From positions 30,368 to 37,793 of the forward strand of contig DGBM01000038.1 of assembly GCA_002384765.1 (NCBI GenBank): 7,426 bases of DNA. Direction: 5' to 3'. The position numbers were made by a program, and so were the translations under genes. Position 1 is the first letter of the stretch; each line of letters begins with the position of its first letter. The DNA is from Demequinaceae bacterium UBA4004 (lineage in GTDB: Bacteria; Actinomycetota; Actinomycetes; Actinomycetales; Demequinaceae). The notes beneath the pieces are model-generated. The model was given only the letters and a program-made list of their open reading frames with translations, searched no databases and was not told the origin of the DNA. Of the stretch, positions 1 through 5,709 are shown piece by piece.

Positions 1-491
1 CCATAGCCCGTGGTGTTCTTTTCGTACACTCAGCAACCCGCGCGATGTGCCCCCACGTCGAGTGGGCGGCGCAGTCCGTGCTGGGTTCGCGCGCCACTTT
101 CGACTGGATCGACCAGCCGGCAGGCGCCCAACTGTTCCGCACAGAGGTGGCCTGGCAGGGCCGCCAAGGCACCGGCGCGCGTCTCGCGTCCGCGCTTCGC
201 GGCTGGGAGCACTTGCGCTACGAGGTGACTGAGGACCCATCGTTCGGTTGCGACGGTGCGCGGTGGTCGCACACGCCCTCCCTGGGCATCTTTCATGCCG
301 TGACGGACGTCCACGGCAACATCGTGGTTCCGGAGGACCGCATCCGCTCCGCCATGGAGTCGGGCGGCACGGCCGCAGACTTCAAGCGTTCCATGGATCT
401 CGCGCTCGGAACGGCGTGGGACGAGGAACTTGAACCGTTCAGGTACGCCGGACATGGCGCACCGGTGCGCTGGTTGCACCGAGTCGGCTAA
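1..491 (+). CDS. DUF3145 family protein, 5' end just outside window
   Basis: This is a conserved actinobacterial protein of unknown function that I recognise as the DUF3145 family. The visible frame reads IARGVLFVHSATRA before the first in-window Met (base 45), then MCPHVEWAAQSVLG. The family normally begins M-T-x-R-G-V-x-F-V-H-S-A, so the Met at 45 is internal. The true start is probably only one or two codons left of the edge (base 3 starts an Ile codon, preceded by a partial ?CC codon). About 162 residues are visible, close to full family length, ending at TAA 489-491. Family-like blocks are WQGxxGTGARLASALRGWEHLRYEVTEDPS and DGARWSHTPSLGIFHAVTDVHGNIVVPEDRIR. There is no signal peptide or membrane segment, so it is probably cytosolic. 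It converges on the fab operon, and its proximity to fatty acid genes recurs in other actinomycetes (recollection, not checked). No function can be assigned. Confidence 0.88.
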   Translation, partial: IARGVLFVHSATRAMCPHVEWAAQSVLGSRATFDWIDQPAGAQLFRTEVAWQGRQGTGARLASALRGWEHLRYEVTEDPSFGCDGARWSHTPSLGIFHAVTDVHGNIVVPEDRIRSAMESGGTAADFKRSMDLALGTAWDEELEPFRYAGHGAPVRWLHRVG

Positions 492-701
492 CTGGGGGCC
501 CGTCCGCCGCGGGGGCACGCGCGCACGCCTCCGTGGACGCCGCGAACCATTTCGGTAGGCGACACGCCGGGTTTCGCGAGGAGTCGCGCTCGACATGCCG
601 CGCATCGCTCGCCGCTCCGGTTCGTAGCGTCCGAGTGCGACATATCTGAGCACGTGTGACCGCGAGAGGCCGGGCCACGCCAACCTCGTCGGCGTCAACC
701 A

Positions 702-730
702 CACCCCCCGGCATCGGAAACTATGGGGTG
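702..730 (-). terminator. weak candidate hairpin at the 3' end of fabF
   Basis: CACCCC at 702-707 and GGGGTG at 725-730 form a perfect 6-bp inverted repeat with a 17-base loop that contains the fabF stop codon (721-723). No T-run follows on the minus strand, so this is at best a non-canonical terminator. The rest of the 229-bp gap between the two convergent genes (492-720) holds only a small 5-bp stem, CGCGA/TCGCG at 575-588, and no convincing gene or promoter. Confidence 0.2.
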
Positions 731-1956
731 CTGAACACCAGCGCGACGTTATGCCCGCCAAAGCCGAATGAGTTGTTGATGGCCGCGAGATCGCCGGCAG
801 CTGGCATTGCACGAGGCGTGTCGCGCACCAGGTCAACCTCGAGTTCGGGATCGGGGCTGTCGACGTTGATCGTCGGCGGCGCCAGGCGGTCCTGAAGAGC
901 CTTGATGGTGAAGACCGATTCGACAGCGCCCGCCCCACCCAACAGGTGACCGGTCATAGACTTGGTGGCGCTCAGCAACACGTTGTCGCCGTGCGCACCC
1001 ATGACGCTGCGAATGCCGCGCGCCTCGACCATGTCGCCCGCGGGCGTGGAGGTGGCGTGTGCATTCACGTGGACGATGTCCGACGGGCTCAGGCCCGCGC
1101 GCTCAAGCGCTAACTTCATCGCACGGGTTTGGCCCGCGCCTGAGGGGTCTGGGGCGGCGATGTGGTGGGCATCGGACGACATCCCCAGACCGACGAGCCG
1201 CGCGTAGACGCGCGCACCGCGAGCCTTGGCGTGCTCCTCGGACTCAAGAACCAGGATGCCCGCGCCTTCGCCCAGAACGAAGCCGTCGCGCGTCGTGTCG
1301 TAAGGGCGTGACGCGGTGGCGGGGGAGTCGTTGCGCTTGGATAGCGCCTGCATCGCCGCAAAGGCGGAAATCGGAAGCGGGTGAATGGCGGCCTCCGTGC
1401 CACCGGCGACCACCATGTCGGCGCGACCGGACTCGATCATCTCGAACGCCATGCCGATGGCTTCAGCACCCGAAGCGCAGGCAGACACGGGCGCGTGCGC
1501 GCCCGCCTTGGCGCCGATCTCCAGCTCCACATAGGCAACGGGAGAGTTAGGCATCAGCATGGGCACGGTGAGGGGAAGGACGCGCGAGGCGCCCCTCTCC
1601 TTCACCGTGTCCCACGCCGTCAACAGGGTCCACACGCCGCCGATACCCGACGACACGACCGCGCCAAGACGTTCCGGATCCACCTCCGGCGAGCCCGCGT
1701 CCTTCCACGCTTCCCGCGTGGCGATGATCGCGTACTGCGCGGAGGGGTCCATGCGCTTGATCTCGGGCCGAGCGAGGACCTCGCTCGGCTGCACGGCGAT
1801 CTGACCGGCGAAGGTCACGGGCAGCCCATACAGTTCCGCCCAGTCGTTCTCGAGCGTGCGAACGCCCGAACGACCTTCGAGCGCGGCCTGCCACGTGCTG
1901 GGCACGTCCCCGCCAAGCGGGGTGGTGCTACCGAGTCCAGTGACAACCACTGCCAT
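721..1956 (-). CDS. fabF: beta-ketoacyl-ACP synthase II (FabF/KAS II)
   Basis: This 411-residue cytosolic thiolase-fold enzyme condenses acyl-ACP with malonyl-ACP to elongate fatty acids. It matches the family's usual 410-415 residues from MAVVVTGLGSTTPLGG onward. The nucleophile Cys160 lies in SACASGAEA, His300 in NAHATSTP, Lys332 and His337 in TKSMTGHLLGG, and the C-terminal Gly-rich loop is NNSFGFGGHN (394-403). The whole Cys-His-His triad is therefore intact. NAHATST with Ala after His, where NAHGTST is more common, is frequent in actinobacteria. The ATG at 1954-1956 is supported by GGAGGA five bases upstream. It is the last gene of fabD-fabH-acpP-fabF, 43 bp after acpP, and presumably shares the operon's transcript. 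Confidence 0.97.
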   Translation of the reverse strand: MAVVVTGLGSTTPLGGDVPSTWQAALEGRSGVRTLENDWAELYGLPVTFAGQIAVQPSEVLARPEIKRMDPSAQYAIIATREAWKDAGSPEVDPERLGAVVSSGIGGVWTLLTAWDTVKERGASRVLPLTVPMLMPNSPVAYVELEIGAKAGAHAPVSACASGAEAIGMAFEMIESGRADMVVAGGTEAAIHPLPISAFAAMQALSKRNDSPATASRPYDTTRDGFVLGEGAGILVLESEEHAKARGARVYARLVGLGMSSDAHHIAAPDPSGAGQTRAMKLALERAGLSPSDIVHVNAHATSTPAGDMVEARGIRSVMGAHGDNVLLSATKSMTGHLLGGAGAVESVFTIKALQDRLAPPTINVDSPDPELEVDLVRDTPRAMPAAGDLAAINNSFGFGGHNVALVFSTP

Positions 1957-1961
1957 GGTGA

Positions 1962-1967
1962 TCCTCC
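1962..1967 (-). promoter_or_regulatory. fabF ribosome binding site
   Basis: GGAGGA on the minus strand, five bases before the ATG at 1954-1956. This is a strong Shine-Dalgarno match and fixes the fabF start. Confidence 0.85.
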
Positions 1968-1999
1968 GAGGTGTGCGTGTGAGTAGGGACAGGGGCCGG

Positions 2000-2248
2000 T
2001 TAGGCCTGCGCTGTCGTGATGTAGCTCACCGCGTCGCCGACGGTGACGAGGTTCTTGACCTCTTCGTCCGGGATGCGGACGTCGAACTTTTCTTCGGCGA
2101 GCGTGACGATCGTCATCATCGACAGCGAGTCAATGTCGAGGTCGTCGGTGAACGACTTCTCGAGCTGAACGTCGCCGGTGTCAAGACCGGTCTCTTCAGC
2201 GACGATGTCAGCCAGACCTGCGAGTACTTCCTGCTCAGAAAGGGCCAT
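2000..2248 (-). CDS. acpP: acyl carrier protein
   Basis: This 82-residue acidic protein carries growing acyl chains on a 4'-phosphopantetheine arm. The attachment serine is Ser41 in DLDIDSLSMM, the hallmark DSL motif. The fold continues through AEEKFDVRIPDEEVKNLVTVGDAVSYI (helices II-IV). The frame is open 13 codons further upstream to an ATG at 2285-2287, but that extension (MPSGITQPKEKTP) is unlike any ACP and sits inside a hairpin. The ATG at 2246-2248, giving MALSEQEVLAGL, has AAGGAG nine bases upstream and is the clear start. It lies between fabH and fabF, so it is made with the enzymes that use it. Length and motif leave little doubt. Confidence 0.97.
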   Translation of the reverse strand: MALSEQEVLAGLADIVAEETGLDTGDVQLEKSFTDDLDIDSLSMMTIVTLAEEKFDVRIPDEEVKNLVTVGDAVSYITTAQA

Positions 2249-2257
2249 CGGGGTTTT

Positions 2258-2263
2258 CTCCTT
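2258..2263 (-). promoter_or_regulatory. acpP ribosome binding site
   Basis: AAGGAG on the minus strand, nine bases before the ATG at 2246-2248. It decides between that start and the longer in-frame ATG at 2285-2287, which has no such site. Confidence 0.8.
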
Positions 2264-2272
2264 GGGTTGGGT

Positions 2273-2288
2273 GATGCCAGACGGCATC
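2273..2288 (-). promoter_or_regulatory. stem-loop in the fabH-acpP gap
   Basis: GATGCC at 2273-2278 and GGCATC at 2283-2288 form a perfect 6-bp stem with a 4-base loop. It is the clearest structure in the 87-bp gap between fabH and acpP. No T-run follows on the minus strand, so it is not an obvious terminator. It lies about 10 bases upstream of the acpP Shine-Dalgarno and could act as an mRNA processing or stability element. That role is inference. Confidence 0.4.
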
Positions 2289-2335
2289 GGGCTTGCGGGG
2301 AACGAGTAACGAGACTAGTGCCGTCGGCGCCTACG

Positions 2336-3334
2336 CTACGGCAGGACCACCACCTGCGCGGCATATACGAGGCCGGCGCCGAAGCCGATTTGCAGGGCGA
2401 GGTCGCCGGATTGAACGTCGCCATCACGCAGCAAACGTTCGGTGGCCAAGGGGATCGACGCGGCCGACGTGTTGCCGGAGTCGACAATATCGCGGGCAAT
2501 CGCGACGTGATCGGGAAGCCCGATCTGCTTGACCATTTGATCGATGATGCGGATGTTGGCCTGGTGGGGGATGAAGGCATTGATGTCGGCGGGTGTGACG
2601 CCCGCCGCCTCCATCGCCTCCATCGCCACGGGCGCCATCTTGAACGACGCCCACTTGTACACGCTGGGGCCCTCCTGGAACAGCGTGGGGAACGCGGTAC
2701 CCGGAACATCCCGATATTCGAGCCACGACGCCGTCTGGCGCACCAGGTGGGCGCCCGCGCCGTCGGAGCCCCACACCGTGGGACCGATCGCGGGAGTGTC
2801 CGATGCGCCCACGACGACCGCGCCTGCCGCGTCTCCGAGCAAGTATGAGATCGAGCGGTCGGCGGGGTCGATGAACTCGCTCATCTTCTCCGCGCCCACC
2901 ACGAGCACGTTGCGTGCTTGGCCGGAGCGCACGAGTGAATCGGCCTGGCCGATGCCGTAGCAATATCCCGCGCAGGCGGCGGAGATGTCGAATGCGGCAG
3001 CAGTGATGCCGAGTCGATCTGCGAGGACCGGCGCGCCGCCGGGAGTGATGTGGGGGAACGTGATGGTCGACAAGATCACCGCGTCGACCTCGTCGGCTTC
3101 GATACCTGCGCGCTCGATGGCCTGCCGCGAGGCGGCTTCGGCCATGTCGATCACGGTGGTGTCTGCATTGGCGCGTACCCGGGTGGCGATGCCCGTCATC
3201 TTGCGGATCCACTCGTCCGACGAGTCGATCGGCCCGATGATGTCGTCGTTGGGTACGGAGTTCTCGCCGCGAAAGACGCCTAATCCGCTCAAGCGCGAAT
3301 ACTCGGGTCCCTTGGTGGTGCGCATGACTGTCAT
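2336..3334 (-). CDS. fabH: beta-ketoacyl-ACP synthase III (FabH)
   Basis: This 332-residue cytosolic enzyme starts fatty acid synthesis by condensing a short acyl-CoA with malonyl-ACP. The catalytic triad is visible as Cys121 in SAACAGYCYG, His257 in FIPHQANIRI and Asn288 in VDSGNTSAAS, with the C-terminal GFGAGL at 317-322. DEWIRKMTGIATR (40-52) is the usual N-terminal signature (D/EWI..RTGI.xR). Whether it prefers acetyl-CoA or branched primers cannot be read from the sequence. The ATG at 3332-3334 overlaps the fabD stop as ATGA, which suggests translational coupling. AAGGAA lies six bases upstream. A second Met three codons in (3323-3325) would leave that site 15 bases away, so the first is preferred. 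Confidence 0.97.
   Translation of the reverse strand: MTVMRTTKGPEYSRLSGLGVFRGENSVPNDDIIGPIDSSDEWIRKMTGIATRVRANADTTVIDMAEAASRQAIERAGIEADEVDAVILSTITFPHITPGGAPVLADRLGITAAAFDISAACAGYCYGIGQADSLVRSGQARNVLVVGAEKMSEFIDPADRSISYLLGDAAGAVVVGASDTPAIGPTVWGSDGAGAHLVRQTASWLEYRDVPGTAFPTLFQEGPSVYKWASFKMAPVAMEAMEAAGVTPADINAFIPHQANIRIIDQMVKQIGLPDHVAIARDIVDSGNTSAASIPLATERLLRDGDVQSGDLALQIGFGAGLVYAAQVVVLP
3331..3334 (-). other. fabD/fabH ATGA stop-start overlap
   Basis: The TGA stop of fabD and the ATG start of fabH share bases as ATGA. This is typical of genes translated in tandem from one transcript and is direct evidence that fabD and fabH form an operon. Confidence 0.9.
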
Positions 3335-4242
3335 TCCGTGTTCCTTGCCAATTCAAGGGCGACCGCGAGGTCGTCCGGGGTCTTCAGCGCCACGGTGGGG
3401 ACGCCCTTCATGGCACGCTTGGCGAGGCCCGTCAGGACGCCGCCAGGCGCGAGTTCGATGATGCCGGTGACGCCCAGTTGGAGCATGGCGTCCATGCACC
3501 TGTCCCACCGCACCGGCCGCGCCACCTGCGCCACCAGACCTGCCACGGCATCGTCGCCGGTCTTCACGACGGTGCCATCCGAGTTGGTGAGGAGGACAAT
3601 GTCCGGGTCGCGCCGGGTGTAGGCCGAAGCGGCCTCCTCCAGCACCGGCACTGCGGGCAGCATGTAGTCCGTATGGAAGGCTCCCGCGACCTGGAGTTCG
3701 ATCACTCTCGCCCGGGCGGGCGGGTCCGCAACAAGGGCCGCGATGGCGCTGGCCGACCCTGCTGCCACCACCTGACCGCCGCCGTTCATGTTGGCGGGTG
3801 TGAGCCCACACTCCAGCAACTTGCTCGCAACCTCATCCTCTGCGCCGCCGAGTACGGCCGCCATGGAGGTTGCCTCGCTCGCCGCGGCGGCCTCCGCCAT
3901 CGCGAGCCCGCGTGCACGGACGAGCGCGACTGCGTCCTTACGGGACAGCACCCTCGCGATGGCCGCTGCAGCAAACTCTCCCACGGAGTGCCCGGCGACG
4001 ACGGCGGGGGAGATGCCGCCAAGGGCAGAGTAGGTAGCCAGTGCTGTTGCCACGAGCAGTGGTTGCGCAACGGCCGTGTCGCGGATGGTGTCGGAGTCGG
4101 CGGTGGTGCCAAGCTCCACCAGATCCAGTCCGCTGGCTTCGGAGTACTCGCCAAGCGCGGTGCGTACGTCCTCGATGTCAAGCCACGGGGTGAGCATTCC
4201 CGGACTCTGGGCACCCTGACCGGGACACACGATGGCGAGCAT
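3331..4242 (-). CDS. fabD: malonyl-CoA:ACP transacylase (FabD)
   Basis: This 303-residue cytosolic enzyme moves malonyl from CoA to ACP, supplying the extender for FabH and FabF. It opens with the canonical MLAIVCPGQGAQSPGM, where Gln9 belongs to the oxyanion hole. The nucleophile Ser86 lies in GHSVGEFAA (84-92), Arg111 in VRARGLAM holds the malonyl carboxylate, and His190 in AGAFHTDYM completes the dyad. Length is normal for the family (about 305-310). The ATG at 4240-4242 gives the family N-terminus exactly. Its Shine-Dalgarno is weak: only GAGG about 12 bases upstream. A four-codon reading frame (ATG 4258-4260 to a TGA) immediately precedes it. It is the first enzyme gene after fasR and overlaps fabH by 4 bp. 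Confidence 0.97.
   Translation of the reverse strand: MLAIVCPGQGAQSPGMLTPWLDIEDVRTALGEYSEASGLDLVELGTTADSDTIRDTAVAQPLLVATALATYSALGGISPAVVAGHSVGEFAAAAIARVLSRKDAVALVRARGLAMAEAAAASEATSMAAVLGGAEDEVASKLLECGLTPANMNGGGQVVAAGSASAIAALVADPPARARVIELQVAGAFHTDYMLPAVPVLEEAASAYTRRDPDIVLLTNSDGTVVKTGDDAVAGLVAQVARPVRWDRCMDAMLQLGVTGIIELAPGGVLTGLAKRAMKGVPTVALKTPDDLAVALELARNTE
3341..3346 (-). promoter_or_regulatory. fabH ribosome binding site inside fabD
   Basis: AAGGAA on the minus strand, within the last codons of fabD and six bases before the fabH ATG. It favours the first of two closely spaced in-frame ATGs. Confidence 0.65.
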
Positions 4243-4319
4243 GATTCAAGGGTGCCTCATGTTCAGTGCCGCCAACGTCAAACGCGGTACCGACTTGGCC
4301 CCTCATGTTTGTCGTTAAC
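4243..4319 (-). promoter_or_regulatory. fasR-fabD intergenic region, probable fab operon promoter
   Basis: These 77 bp separate fasR from fabD. On the minus strand a good -35-like TTGACG (4276-4281) is present, but no convincing -10 lies 16-18 bases downstream, which would suit an activator-dependent promoter. A perfect 9-bp direct repeat, CCTCATGTT in + strand terms, occurs at 4255-4263 and 4301-4309, 46 bp apart. In Streptomyces coelicolor the PucR-like FasR activates the fab operon, so these repeats are candidate FasR contacts. Promoter and binding-site calls are inference. Confidence 0.4.
4255..4309. repeat. paired 9-bp direct repeat CCTCATGTT
   Basis: Identical copies lie at 4255-4263 and 4301-4309, bracketing the TTGACG-like hexamer upstream of fabD. 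Read on the minus strand both are AACATGAGG. A looser relative, ACATGGGGG, occurs on the minus strand upstream of fasR at about 5537-5545. Confidence 0.5.
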
Positions 4320-5492
4320 CTACAAAAGACTGCGACCTGCGTCCCGCAGTCGCCCGAGAGCGAAGGCCATTTCGAGCACGTGCGCATCGCGGGTCGAAAG
4401 CACGTCCCAGCCCGTGATCTCCGAGACCTTCTTGAGGCGATAACGCACGGTGTTGGCGTGGACGAACATCGTGCGGGCGGACAGCTCCAGCGACCTTCCG
4501 CAGTCGAGGAAGGTCGCCACCGTCTCTTGTAGGGAACCTCCAGCCCGCACGATCGGGTCATACGCGATTGACAGGAGGCGGTCGCGTGCACTCGCGTCGC
4601 CGACGAGCACCCGCTCGGGAAGCAGATTGTCCGCGTAGACGGGCCGGGGGGTCAGGGACCAGGCGGGCGCGGCGACCACTCCGGCGAACGCGGCCCGGGT
4701 AGATCGCGCGACCTCCACCAAGGTCACCGCAGGGGGTCCGATGACGACGGGACCTGGACCAAAGTTCTCAATCATGCCGCTCGCGAGCTCGTTAAGTTCC
4801 TGATCGGAACGTGCGATGACGATGAGGTCCTCGCCATGAATGCCGACCATGGCGCCTGGCGCCGCACGTCGCAGGGCCCGTCTCAATTCCGCCGACTGCA
4901 CTTCACCGAGCGGACCATCGGTGTGGCCCACCATGACCAAGGTTTGCCCAGGCTTCCATCCCAGCGCCGCGGCACGGGAAGGGAGATCGTCGTCAACCTC
5001 TCCGCGCACGAGTGCGTCGACGACGAGGGCCTCGAGCCGCGCGTCCCAGGCGCCTCTCGATTCGGCGGCTCGCGCATAGACCTCGGCGGCGCTGAAGGCG
5101 ACTTCGCGCGAGTAGCGAAGAATGGCTTCGCGCAGGTGGGCCTCGCCTCCTGCGGCAGCGAAGTCGTCCGCGTGCTCCTCGACGATCTTCACGACCGTAC
5201 GCACGATGCTGAGCGTGTGCTGCAGCGAAATGGATCGAGCGAGTTCTGGAGGGGCGGCAGCGAAGACCTGTATCGCCCCGCGGTAGGAGCCGCCGGGACT
5301 GGCGTACCACGTGACGAAGGACGTGATTCCTGCCTGCGCGACGGTGCCGACCCACGACCGTTCTTGCGCGGGCAACTCACCGAACCACCGGTACTCGGCG
5401 TCGAGTTCCTTGAGCGCGGCCGTCGCAAGTTTCCCTGTGCCGGCGCGGAGCCTGCGAAGCGTGTCGTGCCTCACGTCGGCGGTGGCGACCAT
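4320..5492 (-). CDS. fasR: PucR-type transcriptional activator of fatty acid synthesis (FasR)
   Basis: This is a cytosolic DNA-binding regulator of about 390 residues from the ATG at 5490-5492. The N-terminal part (TLRRL, then LPAQERSWVGTVAQAGITSF at 40-59) is characteristic of actinobacterial FasR. The middle (about 184-290, with TLVMVGHTDG and GEDLIVIAR) looks like the degenerate GGDEF-like PucR/CdaR domain. The C-terminus (about 325-361, FVHANTVRYRLKKVSEITG at 343-361) is the PucR-family helix-turn-helix. The family's S. coelicolor member activates fabDHPF, and the gene sits directly upstream of those genes here. The frame is open to a GTG at 5526-5528 (12 extra residues, MWLTQSHRMLCL), but homology as I remember it begins near TLRRL, so the ATG is preferred. 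No Shine-Dalgarno precedes it, so a leaderless message is possible. This PucR-like FasR differs from the TetR-type FasR of mycobacteria and corynebacteria. Confidence 0.88.
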   Translation of the reverse strand: MVATADVRHDTLRRLRAGTGKLATAALKELDAEYRWFGELPAQERSWVGTVAQAGITSFVTWYASPGGSYRGAIQVFAAAPPELARSISLQHTLSIVRTVVKIVEEHADDFAAAGGEAHLREAILRYSREVAFSAAEVYARAAESRGAWDARLEALVVDALVRGEVDDDLPSRAAALGWKPGQTLVMVGHTDGPLGEVQSAELRRALRRAAPGAMVGIHGEDLIVIARSDQELNELASGMIENFGPGPVVIGPPAVTLVEVARSTRAAFAGVVAAPAWSLTPRPVYADNLLPERVLVGDASARDRLLSIAYDPIVRAGGSLQETVATFLDCGRSLELSARTMFVHANTVRYRLKKVSEITGWDVLSTRDAHVLEMAFALGRLRDAGRSLL

Positions 5493-5499
5493 GAGGCAC

Positions 5500-5530
5500 A
5501 GCATACGGTGCGATTGTGTGAGCCACACAA
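5500..5530 (-). promoter_or_regulatory. possible leaderless fasR promoter
   Basis: On the minus strand TATGCT (5500-5505) fits a -10 hexamer, and TTGTGT (5525-5530) is a partial -35 with a 19-base spacer. The -10 ends seven bases before the ATG at 5490-5492, the geometry expected for a leaderless message, and no Shine-Dalgarno precedes that ATG. The promoter is predicted by eye only. Confidence 0.35.
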
Positions 5531-5531
5531 T
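5513..5531. promoter_or_regulatory. perfect 19-bp palindrome, candidate operator
   Basis: ATTGTGTG (5513-5520), AGC, CACACAAT (5524-5531): 8-bp arms with no mismatch and a 3-base centre. It overlaps the proposed fasR -35 and the alternative GTG start. Size and symmetry fit a dimeric regulator site such as an autoregulatory operator. Which protein binds is unknown. Confidence 0.55.
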
Positions 5532-5559
5532 TTACTGCCCCCATGTCAGAGGGCAGTAA
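5532..5559. repeat. 9-bp inverted repeat beside the operator-like palindrome
   Basis: TTACTGCCC (5532-5540) and GGGCAGTAA (5551-5559) are perfect inverted repeats separated by 10 bases, so their centres lie about two helical turns apart. It abuts the 19-bp palindrome directly. No T-run follows on either strand, so a terminator is unlikely. A regulator site is more plausible. Confidence 0.5.
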
Positions 5560-5570
5560 TGAGGATAAAG

Positions 5571-5596
5571 CGGCACAAAACGGGGCATTCGTGCCG
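5571..5596. repeat. 6-bp inverted repeat CGGCAC/GTGCCG
   Basis: CGGCAC (5571-5576) and GTGCCG (5591-5596) are separated by 14 bases. It is the third inverted repeat in a row between fasR and the membrane protein gene. Shorter ones follow at 5621-5634 (TCTCA/TGAGA) and 5653-5679 (CTAGCG/CGCTAG). In GC-rich DNA repeats this short can arise by chance. Confidence 0.3.
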
Positions 5597-5709
5597 TGAA
5601 ACTGGCCCAAGAATGGTCAATCTCACAGTTGAGACCGGCGTGTCGTCGCCGTCTAGCGGGCACGAGGCTCGATCGCTAGGATAGTCGGTATAGCGAAAGT
5701 GAGAACATC

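Noticed and set aside
575..588. CGCGA/TCGCG stem between the convergent genes as a terminator
   Set aside because: It has only 5-bp arms and no T-run on either side, and is expected by chance in GC-rich DNA.
30..938. 302-codon open frame on the minus strand across DUF3145 and the fabF end
   Set aside because: It is Arg/Pro/Ala-rich, resembles no family I know, and overlaps two well-supported genes. It is a GC-rich shadow frame.
2249..2287. 13-codon N-terminal extension of acpP
   Set aside because: It is non-ACP sequence within a hairpin, without a Shine-Dalgarno, while the ATG at 2246-2248 has a strong one and gives the family N-terminus.
1856..2848. 330-codon + strand open frame antisense to fabF, acpP and fabH
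   Set aside because: It runs across three recognised genes on the other strand, has Arg/Asp/Gly-biased composition and no family features. It is a codon-position shadow.
2336..4242. A polyketide or secondary metabolite cluster suggested by KAS, transacylase and ACP together
   Set aside because: Single-domain genes in the order fabD-fabH-acpP-fabF with FasR upstream and no tailoring genes are the standard actinobacterial primary fatty acid locus.
3478..4443. 321-codon + strand open frame antisense to fabD
   Set aside because: It mirrors fabD codons, is rich in His/Arg/Gly, has no plausible start signal and overlaps the intact FabD motifs.
5493..5528. 12-codon GTG-started extension of fasR
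   Set aside because: It is not strictly excluded, but its residues look unlike FasR N-termini and the codons overlap a perfect palindrome better read as control DNA.
4836..5684. 282-codon + strand open frame antisense to fasR
   Set aside because: It is the shadow of fasR in another frame and also spans the palindromic promoter region.
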